Source: Tamarix chinensis (taxonomy: Eukaryota > Streptophyta > Magnoliopsida > Caryophyllales > Tamaricaceae). From it: a stretch of DNA of 64,000 nt. A program made the translations under genes and the position numbers. The notes beneath the pieces were generated by a model. It was not told the DNA's origin. It made no database searches and saw only the letters and a list, made by a program, of their open reading frames with translations. Location: positions 99,590,303 through 99,654,302 of the forward strand of contig CM060176.1 of assembly GCA_030549775.1 (NCBI GenBank). Reading direction: 5' to 3'. Shown piece by piece: positions 25,303-36,593 of the stretch (the first letter of the stretch is position 1; every line of letters begins with the position of its first letter).

Positions 25303-25930
25303 TATATGAGCATGAGGTTTTTATGGTTATAGTATCTGTTATGAGATGAGTATATATTATATGAATACGAGTATACATGGGTTCTTTCTTTACAATTGTT
25401 GTGAGTAATTTGAGATAGCTTATTTAAGTTATATCGCTTTAACTACCACACCATATGTATTGTATGTTGCCTCTATGGGAAATGTCTTATTTACTCAGTA
25501 TATCATCATATTTTTAATTGCACGTTGGTGACCCATTGCAAATTTCAAATGAGGATGATGTTGGTTTGTATGAGGATGTATTTGGAAATGAGAGATTATA
25601 TATATGGATTAATGATTTAGAGTAGGAGGAATCTAGTGGTGCCTTTGAGATATATTGTAATCTACATATTTTAGACTCTTGTGTTACATTCCTTTTTTTT
25701 GGTAGTTTTGGGAGTTGATATCCACAATAATTATCTTGTCATATTATATTGTTTCCACTGTTGTATCTACTTCGTGATTAGTTTGTGATTGCTTTTACAT
25801 GGCTCTTAGCATGATAATAGTACAATGATCAAAGTTGTGTTGAGAGCGACGGTAACACTTATATTTTAGATTTTACTTCTACAAAATCTATAATTTAAAA
25901 AAAATTAGTCTAAAAATTTGGGGTGTTATA
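25303..25930 (+). mobile_element. Giant LTR copy F, 3' part
   Basis: Holds TTACTCAGTA at 25491-25500 and GACGGTAACA at 25848-25857, and ends GGGGTGTTATA at 25930. These are the 3' LTR landmarks found at 46704-47203 in copy E, in the same order and orientation. Together with 19780-21359 it forms one LTR interrupted by copy B. Confidence 0.6.
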
Positions 25931-27225
25931 TTAACTTTCAGCTTCCAACTTTCATATAGTCTTTCCAAACATGTCCTTTATATTATTATTAGTTTTTTAT
26001 TTTTTTAAGTATATGATATTCAACGTATATGGTAGATTTGCAACCAAGATGAAAAAACCAAACATGAGACTACTATAATAAGGCTGCTTGGGTAACTTAT
26101 AATGGTTATATCTAAAGTATTATTCTAGTAGAGGATTTGCTAGATATAAATTATATATATGAATGTCGGTGAATTGATGATATATTGAACAGAAATAAAA
26201 CTATATATATAATAGTAATTTTAGACATGTAGTAACCGACATGATCTAACTACCAAGTAATGGTAAGTTTTATCAGTTAATAAGGATCTTAAAAATACAA
26301 TGTAAAACAAACAATCTAAAATTAAGCATTAGATAATATAGAATAAGATTACCCTATTAGATCCTATGCAACCTATATATCGACAGAGGTAAAAAAAAAT
26401 ACCAATAGTAGAAAATTTTTGGTGAAGGTAAGAGTCGTACGTAGGACTACTAATAATAGAAAATTTCCTAAATCCAATACCACGAAGAACAAAAACAATA
26501 GTAATTTGTAGTATTAATTAATAGACATCGATCAATAATGCATACAGAAGATGATGATGATGAGAAAGATATGTGCATGCGCACGCAATCGAGCACTCTA
26601 ACTCAACCCAAAGATTGGATAAAGAATGACCAACGTCGGCTTCTTTCCTAACAGCTTTTAAAAAAAGATGAGATGTTTTAAAATAGATAATAATATTCAA
26701 ACACCTTGACGTGCAAAAGGTTGGATTGCAAACATGATCAAGGCACATATATAATATATTTATCATTACACATATAAACTTGACGTGTGTCGTGTAAAAG
26801 TTTGGACTATATAAAAACATGATCAAGGCACATGGCCGCTCCATAATAAGTGTTGATGTTGAAAATCTCACTGCCTACCTACCTACATCCATCAATAATA
26901 TTCTTCCAAATTACTACAATCTTCATCATTCTTTTTTTTAATAAAAAAAGAAAAGAAAAACAAATATTAGTACAAGGGCATGTAATTATAGGAAGAGGAT
27001 AGTCAACCCCTCCCCCCCCCCCAACACTAAGCAATCACCTCCAAATTACAAAAATCAACATCATTTGCTCGCTATATATAAAAAGTAAAAGTAAAAAAAA
27101 GGGAGTTATTCTTCTCACCCCATAATAATTGGAAAAGAAAAAAAATAGTAGCGAGTCCTATAATTTTGGGGCACAACCAAAGTCCCTCTTTCACAATTTT
27201 CCTTTTTCTGAAAAAAAAAAATCCT
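25931..27225. other. 3' flank of the MIZ1-like gene, no gene recognised
   Basis: AT-rich sequence between the split LTR and the stop codon of the MIZ1-like gene. The part next to 27226 is presumably its 3' UTR. A poly-C run lies near 27007. The 117-codon minus-strand frame at 26871-26518 has no recognisable domain. Confidence 0.5.
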
Positions 27226-28194
27226 TCATATCCTGAGTAAGAAAATACTGAGTTCCGGTCCACCATTTCCGTCCGGGTTCATCATATAAAACGCTTCCGA
27301 GTCACGACTCCCCACAACTCGCTCAAACTTCGCTCTCATATACAACAATTCCCCCTCCGGCGACCCACAACCACCGCCCTTCCTATCACCTTCCACTAAC
27401 GGAATAACCCCGGCACCAACGGAAACACTCTGAACAGTACTCAAAACGTACCAATCGAACTCCGTACACGATCTTGACATAGCATAACCACACTTCCTAC
27501 CGTTACAGTACATAGTCCAAACCGGCTCCTGAAACAGCTTAGTCGCCGAACAATGCCGCCCATTCCCACGCGCCGCTCCTCCGCTTCCAACCGCCTTCTT
27601 CTCGCACTCGAGGGCGATTCGCACCAATCCCGACGACATTTCCTTGACGAGAGCTGACGTGGAAGTAGCTAATTCGATGAGGAGGACGGGGTCTGATCGA
27701 GGATCGTCCTGGACGGCGAATGTGACGTGACCTCTACGGTGGCCGAAGAGTGTTCCGGTGACTTTACGGCCGAGGGAGGGAGAGAGATTGTTGGGCAGGG
27801 AGAGCCAGCGGCAGGAGGCGCTGGCGGTGGGGAGCATGGAGGAGAGAGAAGGGAGAGTGAGGATGGAGAGGAGAGATCGGAGGAGGGATGAAAGATTGGA
27901 TTTTGTTTTCGAGAGCCGAGTGAAGGGACGTGGGGTGGTGGTGGAGGAGGATGAGGAGGAGGAGTGATTATCGGCGTGACGTCGGAGTGGAACTAGTGGC
28001 TTGTCCGAGGAGGAGATGGATGTGGTAGTGCTTCTGTTGTTAATAGAGGATGATCTGGATGAGACGAATGCAGAGGAGGAGGAGGAGGAGCGGGAATGTT
28101 GGGGGGAGGGGATGATCTTGGAAGTGGAGGAAGAGGAATTTGGGCGGAATGTGGTGGTGGCGCTACGGCGGAGATTAATTTCCTCCAGTCTCAT
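27226..28194 (-). CDS. MIZU-KUSSEI 1-like protein (DUF617), intronless
   Basis: A single open frame of 322 residues. Residues 1 to about 110 are a Ser/Thr-rich low-complexity head (long Ser runs). The conserved DUF617 part begins near residue 143 with VTGTLFGHRRGHVTFAVQ and DPRSDPVLLIELA, continues through LVRIALECEKK and WTMYCNGRKCGYA, and ends with FERVVGSRDSEAFYMMNPDG and GPELSIFLLRI at the very C-terminus. These are the signature blocks of the plant MIZ1 family. Arabidopsis MIZ1 is about 300 residues and is needed for root hydrotropism; it associates with the endoplasmic reticulum membrane and affects calcium and auxin behaviour. This copy could be MIZ1 itself or one of its several paralogues, so no symbol is given. 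Absence of introns is normal for the family. The start ATG at 28194-28192 overlaps the stop of an upstream frame. Confidence 0.95.
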   Translation of the reverse strand: MRLEEINLRRSATTTFRPNSSSSTSKIIPSPQHSRSSSSSSAFVSSRSSSINNRSTTTSISSSDKPLVPLRRHADNHSSSSSSSTTTPRPFTRLSKTKSNLSSLLRSLLSILTLPSLSSMLPTASASCRWLSLPNNLSPSLGRKVTGTLFGHRRGHVTFAVQDDPRSDPVLLIELATSTSALVKEMSSGLVRIALECEKKAVGSGGAARGNGRHCSATKLFQEPVWTMYCNGRKCGYAMSRSCTEFDWYVLSTVQSVSVGAGVIPLVEGDRKGGGCGSPEGELLYMRAKFERVVGSRDSEAFYMMNPDGNGGPELSIFLLRI

Positions 28195-28589
28195 TCTGAA
28201 CTAACTATTTTGCGCTGGATAGTACTTACTGAGTACTTTGCTGCAGGTGTGTGTGGTAGCAGGCAGTATTCTCGCTCGGTTTGGAGAGATCGAGGAAGAA
28301 GAACAATTAAGATGGAGAGATGCAATAATGGATAGCGGTGGACACGGGGGAGGCCGGGTTTTTTGGTAGCTTTGGAGTTAATTTGCACGAGAGGGGAGAG
28401 AAAGAAGAGGCAGTACTGGTAGTGGTAATCCGTAGCAGGAGGAGTGATTTGCTTTGCCTTGTTCAGAGGCGTACATACACGAGAGAGAGGTAAAAAGTAG
28501 GAAAGGAGTGGACAAATATGATCATGGTGTCGGGATAGGAGGACGATATAAAGGGCGAGACTCTGAAGGCTCGTGGACGTGAATATCAT
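28191..28589 (-). other. Long upstream open reading frame overlapping the MIZ1-like start (ATGA)
   Basis: A 132-codon frame begins at 28589 and stops with TGA at 28193-28191. The stop shares two bases with the main ATG (28194-28192), forming ATGA. With the predicted start of transcription near 28.6 kb, nearly the whole 5' leader would be this frame. The peptide has no recognised domain. Its AUG would lie very close to the cap and may be skipped. Confidence 0.4.
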
Positions 28590-28626
28590 TGCCGCTATAC
28601 TATTATAATTGCAACAAGCTATTTTT

Positions 28627-28634
28627 TATTTATA
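28627..28634 (-). promoter_or_regulatory. TATA box for the MIZ1-like gene
   Basis: TATAAATA on the minus strand about 435 bp upstream of the ATG. It predicts a transcription start near 28.60 kb and a leader of about 400 nt. No competing canonical TATA box on the minus strand between this and the ATG; the CCTTTATATC near 28546 is weaker. Confidence 0.5.
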
Positions 28635-28639
28635 TCTGT

Positions 28640-29691
28640 ATACTTTCCTCATGGGTATGAAAATTGTATATGCGTATTCGGCTGGTAAGATATGTCTGGA
28701 AACTGAGCTCCCGTGCTATTGTTCCGATTTTTGTTGTTGGCATTAGATCAGAAAAATCTTGAAAAGTTTTAATCAATTTTTTTTTATGGTTATTAGTATT
28801 TGAGATATGATATAATTTAAAGGGGAGAAAAACAAACCCGAATTTGTTAATTTAATATAAAAAAATGAGATTTAGTTTAATAGTTAAAATTAGGTTATTT
28901 ATATTAAACATTTTTAAGTTTAAATTTTCTTTATTTTCCTGCATCGCAACACTTTTATAATAATATTTATACTTGTATTTAGAAACTCTCCATAAATAAA
29001 TAAAAAGTAACACGTCTCTTTGTCTTTGTCACCAACATAAATAGCCCCCTACGAGAGTCATAAAGCAACTAAATGTAGACTAACTACCGTCCACATCAAC
29101 TTCAGGACAAATGGCCAGCATGTTCTTCAATATTCTTCTTGGTATTATGACTAATATTTAGCCTATACTAAGGTTAAGAAAAAAAGAAAAAAAAAATCGA
29201 TCGGTAAAATTCTTCAACAACTTGCATTGCTTCAGATGTAGCTTGCGGAAGGACTCAAATTTCTATTACCATAAACGAGATGTTCCTTTCACGCCAATTA
29301 AGTTCTTCTTCAAATGACTAGTTCTTCACTTCCTTCTACTTGTAAAAGTTAGGTTGCTCCGCGTATTTTGATCCACACTTCTAAATATCCATCAAGGCGT
29401 TTCACCTTTAAATTGCAAGAATAGTTAATACATTTTTACTAGTAGAGAAAAGCATCATCAATATCTAGTTATATCTGCTTTCTAATAAACTCTCCACAAT
29501 AATTCATAATCTCAACAATTTTCTTCGTCATTAATCTGAATACCAATTTATTCATAATTGTTCTCTTTTCCTTTGGCAAACCGATCAACAAGATTATATA
29601 TAGTCATACAAATAATTTATCTTATCATACATGGGAAATAAATAAATATATAAATCGTTATGATGCGTGTGATAACTAACTTTGTCAACTC
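28640..29691. other. Promoter-distal intergenic DNA, nothing recognised
   Basis: Upstream region of the MIZ1-like gene up to the copia LTR. AT-rich, no coding frame, no named repeat. Confidence 0.5.
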
Positions 29692-29906
29692 TATGAGATA
29701 TTCAAAGAAAGTCGAATGAGAGAAAAAAAACTGATGGAGAAAATCTATTAATTACGATTTACGCATAGTTACAATTCTATGAAGTTAACTAATTCTAATA
29801 TTTTATCTCAAAAGTAGGAATAACTAATTCCCTATATCTAGGAAAGGAGAAACATCAATATACAACCTAATCCTACGGATAATTAGTTGTTGGATATTTT
29901 CCTTCA
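29692..29906 (-). repeat. 3' LTR of the copia element with adjoining polypurine tract
   Basis: 215 bp, highly similar to 34404-34633. On the minus strand it starts TGAAGG at 29906. GAGAAAGG (complement of 29907-29914) just before it fits a polypurine tract. The opposite end has lost the canonical dinucleotide (TATG where the other LTR has TGTG). Confidence 0.85.
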
Positions 29907-29914
29907 CCTTTCTC

Positions 29915-32900
29915 GAGCCAGAGGAGGTAGGATACATGCCTAGCTTGCGAACAAATGACTGATGCAAGGAACTCAACAAAGGTTTAGTAAAAATGTTTGT
30001 AGACTGACTATGTGTTTGTGTATAAGAAAGACTGATGAGACTTTGAAGTAATTTTTCATGAACAAAATGGCAATCTATCTTGATATGTTTGGTGTGTTCA
30101 TGATAAACCAAATCGAATAAGCCATGACAGCTCAAAAACTACCCTTCTCATGGACCTATATTCAGCTTCAGTAGATGACAGAGCAATGGTAGTTTGTTTC
30201 TTTGATTTACAGGATAAAGGTACATCTCCAAAAAAAATTAGATATCCACTAACTGATTTGTGAGATATAGGGCATATGGTCCAATTTTAATCACAATAGG
30301 TAGGTAAGGAAAAGTTGGAATTAGTAGAGAAAAGTATATCTTGACTAGGATTAGTCTTCAGGTATCATGAGACATGTAAGGCTGCATCAAAATGGGTTAA
30401 AGTGGGCCTCTAATTGAACTGGCTCAATTGTTGTGTAGCAAAGGCAATATCTAGTCTAGTATGAACCAAATATTCAACTCAACAATTAATTTTTGATAGG
30501 ATGATGTATCTTCTAACGGTTCACAAAAGGCAACATGCAAGTTTAATCCTAGTATAAGAGGAATTGAGGCTGTAGATTTGTTATCCAAATCATATTCTTC
30601 CATTAGATGGGTAATATGCTTCCGTGGAGTCATATGAAGCCCTTTATCGACCCTAGTAAACTCTATGCCTAAGAAATAAGATAGTTCACCAAAATCCTTC
30701 ATCTTGAACTTGTTGCCAAGAAAAATTTTCAAAGTAGCAACTTTTGAGGAAGAATTCCTAGTTACTAGAATATCATCCACATAGACACCTACCACTATTA
30801 ACTCATTCTTCCATTTCTTAATAAAAAGAGAATAATCATTTTTAGATTGAATGAAGCCCCTAGATTTCATGGGATGTGTTAGCTTAGAGTACCAATATCG
30901 AGTGGCTTGTTTAAGTCCATAAAGAGATTTTTTAAGATTACAAACTATACCAAGAGGAACTAAAATACCGAGAGGAGGCTACATATACATCTCTTAATAC
31001 AAATCCCCATGTAAGAATGCATTATTTACATCAAATTGATGAATCAACCATTCCTTCTTTACTGCTATGGCTATAATACTATGAATAGTTGTATGCTTAA
31101 CAACAGGAGAAAATGTTTATTGAAAATCCTCCCCTTGTTCTTGAGTGAATCCCCTCACAACTAGTCTTCATTTATACCTCTCTAGACGACCATCTACTTT
31201 ATACTTGACCTTATATACCCCAATTACATCCAATAATCCTCTTACCCTTAGGTAACTTAACTAACTCCTAAGTCTAATTTGATTCTAAAGCATCAAATTT
31301 CTTTGCCATAGCACTTTGTCAGTTAAGATCATCACAAGCTTGACGGTAATGTGTTAGCTCAGAAATAAAAGAAGGGATAGAACTAACAGAATGGGTAAAT
31401 GCACTAGAAGAATACCATAAAGAAGAAGGATTAATGTAATCATTTGGTAAGTTGTGTGTGCAGTCATGAATGGAATCATCATGCAAACCATTAAGGTAAA
31501 CAGAATTACAAACATAATCATACAAATGTTTAGGCACCTATTTAGTCCTGGTAATTCTTCTTAGTGACATTATATTGTTCATGTTAGAGGTACGAGCTTA
31601 GGAAGGAATAGGAGAGTGCGGTAGAGGTGGCATTATTTGTGGATGTGTTTGTGGAGAGGAAAGAGGAGATGATAATGGGCGAACATTATGATGTGTTTGA
31701 GAAGATTTAGGAGAATTTATAGAGTTTGGACGTTGAGAAGATGGAGAGTGAACCATTTGAGGAGTGTAAGAAGGAGATGAGGGAGAATTATGTTGTGAAG
31801 TGTAAAACTCTATGTTAATATCTAACATAGGCAAAGGGATTGTTCTAGAAGATGAGACATTATGTGGAATGGTGTAAGGATCAACAAAGGGAAAGATATG
31901 TTCATAAAATTAAATATCTCTACTGAAAGATACTTGCTGATTAGTGAGATTAAGCAATTTATATGCCTAAGGAAACAACTTAAAAAGATCTAGGTGAGAA
32001 TTTGTCGTGTGGTTTAGGAAGTATTGATGCATAGCATAGACAACCAAAAACTCTCAGATGTGAGTAATGGAGTTAATATATTTGGAAGGAAAATGATTGA
32101 TGACATATGTGGCAATGAGTACACTATCACCCCAATACTTAGTTGGTAGTTTATATTGGAAAATGAGAGCTCTAGCCACTTTAAAGATATATTTTTATTT
32201 GTGCTCCATTGCACCATTTTGATGTGGAGTGTAACGATAACTAGTTTGAAGTATAATCCCCTTTTGTGTGAATAAATCCTTAATAGTATAAATTTAGCTC
32301 AGCTGCATAATCTGTTCTAATGATTTTTATTTATTTCTAAAATTATTTTTAGATGAGGTTATAGAAAGTCTTGATCAAGGTAAAGACATTACTCCTAGAA
32401 CTAAGTAAATGCACACATGTGTTCCTAGTATAATCATCAACTATGGTTAATAAATATTTATGGCCATTATATGTTGGTGTTATATAAGCCCCTACATATC
32501 CACATGAATGAATTCAAATGAAGAGAAGTAGAGATAGTATTGAGAGGAAAAAATAGTTGATGTTGTTTATCTTGATAACAAACAATGCATAGACCAAAAA
32601 ACGAATTGATTTTATTTTCATTAATAGGAATATGAAGTAATCCATCGAGTTTATTAATGGGTACATGAACAAGACAAAGGTGCCAAATCTGAGAACTATT
32701 TTCTTGATAATCAATCGAAGAAGAAATACAACTATCATTTGGAAACAAAACAAAGCAATCGAATGGATAACTTGAATGGGATCTAGATTAAAAGGTCGAT
32801 TGACATTGAATATATATAATCCACCAGTCAAATTACCAAGGATCTTAGTCCTCTTCATGAAAGGAGCCTGCACTAAAGTATGTTCATTAGTGAAATAAAT

Positions 32901-34323
32901 AGTGTAATTCAATTGTTTAACCAAATTGATAATAGAAAGAAGATTATATATAAATGTGGGTACAAACAATACTTCATGATAAATGATGGAATTATGTAAT
33001 TGGACTATGCCTATGGATTCTACTGTAGTAAATTTCCCATTCGGTAGGGTTATGGAAGTATTTATTTAATTGGGTGGAATGAAGAAAACAAGATTTTATC
33101 AAGGAACATATGATCTAAAGCTCCTAAATCTATTATCCAGGAATTATATTAGGGAGGTAGGGAAAGTGGAAGCACAAACACTAAGTAAGGAGATTTAGAG
33201 ATGAGTGTTGATTATCTTTTACCAAAAAAGTTGGCTATAGATGAATTTGATAACTTGGTTGTATGAGCAGAGCTTGAAGTTAGATTAGTAACCTTTGGAG
33301 ATTGCTGATTGGGAGTGAATTTATACTGATTCAATAATTCCATCAGTTTATCATATTGCACAGTAGTTATATTCTTATTATGAGTTTCATGAGATGGTGT
33401 ATTCTTAGAACTTATGGAATTTTTTGCACTCCGCTTGCTCTTGGTGAAATTAAAATTATTTGGAAATCCATTCAGCTGCCAACAATTTTCTCTTGTGTGA
33501 CCATTTTTTTATATAGTAATTGTAGGTTAAGTTGAATCTTTTTGTGCTATCTATTCTCTGCATATTACCACTATAGTTATTAATAGCATTAAAGGACATT
33601 ATCTCATGAGAAAAATTTGCGACTGTAGTGATTTCATATTGGCTCTCCTTTTCAATCAATAAAGAGTATACTTGGGTTATGAAAGTAAGAATTTTGGTCA
33701 TGATTATGTGACTTCTAAATTGAGAATAGATTTTGTGTAGCCCCATTAAAAATTGAAAAACCCTTTGATCTTCCATAATATTCACCATAGATTTTCTAGA
33801 TCCATAGGTACATAAATAAAGCCTTTTGTTCATCCCATAACTCTTTTAATTTTCCAAAATAAACTTAAATTGAATCTAAACCTTGAGAGATGTTATAAAG
33901 GTCCTTTTTCACTTTAAATCTCATCGCTTCATTTGATTGGCCTCATTTTTCTTCTAATTCACACCAAAGATCAAAAGCAATAGTGCACTCTAAGATATTT
34001 TCTCCTACTTGTCTATTGACTGAATTTAGAATCCAAGACATGATTATAGAGTTACATCTACTCCATATTGGATACATTTTAGAGGATTCATCCGGCTCTT
34101 TGATTAACCCATTTATGAATCCTAATTTAGTTTTCAAAGCAAGAGTAAGATTTATAGCTCTACTCCAGGAGTGGTATTTTAATCTATCAAAGAATCGATA
34201 AACCAAGACAACTCCTAGTCCAACAACATAATTGAGGTAACATGGATTGAATAATTCTGGAGTTAACTTAGCCACTGAAGTTGCAGTAATTGATTGTGTT
34301 TCTAAATCTGTTTGATTTGTCAT
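29915..34323 (-). pseudogene. Copia gag-pol remnant, frameshifted
   Basis: Gag begins at 34323 with a UBN2-type domain to about 33.5 kb. The zinc knuckle (about 33475-33535) is broken by a frameshift and lacks one Cys. Protease: the active-site block at 33107-33139 reads DLGA where active copies have DSGA. GAG-pre-integrase/zinc region at about 32.55-32.72 kb. The RT palm motif YVDD is at 30772-30783, followed by KDFGELSYFLGIEF. The RNase H motif SSTEAEY lies around 30.15-30.18 kb. Multiple stops and frame changes separate these parts. Confidence 0.9.
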
Positions 34324-34391
34324 TGAATTGAAGAAATAATAAAGCAAATTATATCAGGGACATAAAAAAATTGAGACGCAAGATAAACCAA

Positions 34392-34403
34392 GCTTTGATA
34401 CCA
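34392..34403 (-). other. Primer-binding site (initiator Met tRNA)
   Basis: TGGTATCAAAGC on the minus strand, immediately inside the 5' LTR. It differs by one base from the usual TGGTATCAGAGC complementary to the 3' end of initiator-Met tRNA. Confidence 0.85.
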
Positions 34404-34633
34404 TGTGAAATATTTAGAGAAAGTTGAATGAGAGAAGAAAAAACTGACGAAGAAAATCTATTAACCACGCAGTATCATAATAGCAATTCTATATATATAT
34501 AAGGATTGAAGTTTACTAATTCTAATATTTTATCTCAAAAGTAGGAATAAATAATTACCTATATCTAGGAAAGAAGGAATAGCAATATACAACCTAAGCC
34601 TACAGATAATCAACTGCTGGATATTTTCCTTCA
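34404..34633 (-). repeat. 5' LTR of the copia element
   Basis: 230 bp. In plus orientation it runs from TGTGAAATATT to TTTTCCTTCA. It is similar to 29692-29906 apart from substitutions and a short (TA)n expansion near 34490. Confidence 0.88.
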
Positions 34634-34983
34634 ATATCTTCACACCTCCTCTACATTAAATAACATCATATACTCACTTTCTAAATAATTTGATGGCAAA
34701 TGTATCTCTCTGATAGATCTTGTCAACTTATAACGTAAAAGGTGACCCTATGGATGGTTTTTCATTTTCTTCTTCTTCATTATGTTGATCTTCATAACTA
34801 CGACCATCTACTTAACATCTTCTCACATGTTTTTGTCATAATATCTATGTGAAAGGTGGGGAAACATTAGATCTAGATCTAGGTTAGTTGTGTTGTTTAT
34901 TTGAAGATATGTATCATTTAATCTTCTCACAATTAAGTTTCATAATGGGTAGAGATTTAGATAAGGGATCCCTTACTCATTAC
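34634..34983. other. Spacer between copia element and MITE
   Basis: 350 bp of ordinary AT-rich sequence. Its last eight bases (34976-34983) are the left target duplication of the MITE. Nothing else recognised. Confidence 0.5.
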
Positions 34984-35460
34984 TAGGAATGGCATTGGGG
35001 CCCTATGGGACGAGAATGTTATCCCCATCCCTGAACTCGAAATAAATTATCGTCTCTGAACCCACCCCATCCCTGAACCCGAAATAAATTATCGTCTCTG
35101 AACCCACCCCATTCCCTAACTTTCACTAACAGAGATTCCTCACCCAGATCCCTAAAGGGATATATCCCCATCCCCGACCCTATACTCAAAATTTTTTAAT
35201 AAATTATTTTTCTTTTTTATTCATATTTTTCTATTTTTTAGAAAAAATATAATGTTATAATGTATTATGTATATATGTATGTATGTATATGTATATTTAT
35301 ATATCAGGGCGGGTTCGATGATGGGGACCCTATCCCAGCCTCTAAAAAAAATCCCAAACCCGAACCCATCCTGAAAAATTCTCCTTCCCCTTTTGAAATC
35401 AACCCCTAACGGAGATTCCCTGATGGGGCCCCAAACCTATGGAGATTTTTTCCATCCCTA
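34984..35460. mobile_element. hAT-like MITE (477 bp) with GGGGATCCC-type interior
   Basis: Ends TAGGAATGGC and CCATCCCTA form short inverted termini. Flanks CTCATTAC (34976-34983) and CTCGTTAC (35461-35468) are an 8-bp duplication with one mismatch, the length made by hAT transposases. The interior repeats CCCCATCCCTGAACCCGAA-like and GGGGCCC segments. No coding capacity. Confidence 0.75.
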
Positions 35461-35783
35461 CTCGTTACCCATACCCTAGTATTATCCTATCATCCATATT
35501 CTAATGGATATCCAAATATTCAACATTATTTACACTTAATGGTTTTTTTATTACTAAAATATTTTTTTTCAAACAAATAAAAATCATTGATAATTTTTTT
35601 CATGTAATTTTTCCTGATCAAATGATAATAACTTTCATGCAAATTCTATAGAGAGGCTAGTTCTTTTTCTAGGAAAATAAACATATAAAAATAAACATGT
35701 GCATATAAGTTTTTCCATACAAGATCCAATATTGTCCTATACTTACACAAAAGTTGCGTTATACAAAGTCCATGTGTCATAAA
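35461..35783. other. Spacer, nothing recognised
   Basis: Short AT-rich stretch between the MITE and an LTR fragment. No gene or repeat recognised. Confidence 0.5.
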
Positions 35784-36180
35784 TATTACATCTCATTTTT
35801 ACTCTTATAAAATTTTAGTTTAATTAAAGGTTTGTATAAGCTTATATATTTAAATATAGGGTGTTACCGACACACTTATAATAAGTTTGGTCTCGACTAT
35901 CTTTCTTATACTAAGTGCAAAGCTAAAAAACATTTCCACAAAATTTCACGAATAACATGCTTTTACATAAATTAAAACCACAATTTAGGTCAAAAAGACT
36001 TTAAACATGCTTATATAAATTCTTTAATCTATAAATTATAGTTGAATATGCCTAATATCTAAGTTCCAGGAAAAAAAAGAATTAAAAGAACCCCTTTTAA
36101 GCTAAGATTAAATATTTCCTTTTTACCTTTCAAAAAGTAGAAATAAATTTTTAGTATAAATATATTTCAACATAGAAATA
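35784..36180 (-). mobile_element. Fragment of the giant LTR family (copy I, 3' end)
   Basis: On plus it reads TATTACATCTCATTTTTA..., then GTGTTACCGACACACTTATA (35861-35880), then TACTAAGTGCAAAGCT. That is the order at the 3' end of copies A and B (12551-12700, 21360-21490), in the same orientation. It breaks off near the LINE remnant. Confidence 0.45.
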
Positions 36181-36189
36181 TCAAATAAA

Positions 36190-36593
36190 AAGGAAGAGAA
36201 TTTCAATAATAAGATATTTGATTACTCTCCCAAAAAGTGGGAGGATGTAGCATTGCCTTGGAAATGTGACACCAAGTGTTGGAAGAATGGCTATTAGAAT
36301 GCCATCCATATTTCTCCTTCAATAGCTTTACCTATAGGGAGATGGTATTGGTAAGAATTTCCCATGCGAGTTTCATCATAAGCACCTGATTTGTAGTATT
36401 CATACAATGAAGACCAAGCATCCCTTGTCCTTTGGCAAAAAAAGGTGGTGCTAGTTAACAAGGTCCATTCCCTATGAGAGTTGCTTCCTCCCTAAAGGAA
36501 CCTTTAATTAATATTATCTACTGCATTATTAACATGTTTGGGGATCTTGTTAGTCATCATTAAGTAAATATAAATTATGGTAGAGACTAATAA
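36190..36593 (-). pseudogene. L1-type LINE remnant, 3' coding part
   Basis: The complement encodes a broken version of the plant L1 region after the RT, including MKLAWEIL and KEKYGWH. It is interrupted at 36593 by a TRIM-like element and continues at 37311. Confidence 0.7.

Larger units (their letters stand above)
29692..34633 (-). mobile_element. Decayed Ty1/copia retrotransposon (4.94 kb)
   Basis: Two similar terminal repeats (29692-29906 and 34404-34633) enclose remnants in the order gag, protease, integrase, RT, RNase H on the minus strand, which is the copia order. A primer-binding site matching initiator-Met tRNA adjoins the right-hand 5' LTR, and a purine-rich tract adjoins the left-hand 3' LTR. 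The coding region has many stops and frameshifts, so the copy cannot be autonomous. The flanking pentamers (AACTC, ATATC) do not match. Confidence 0.92.

Noticed and set aside
30451..33833. Separate small genes for the RT-, integrase- and gag-like frames
   Set aside because: They are consecutive broken pieces of one copia element bounded by two LTRs.
29687..34638. Target-site duplication for the copia element
   Set aside because: AACTC and ATATC do not match. The left LTR terminus is also mutated.
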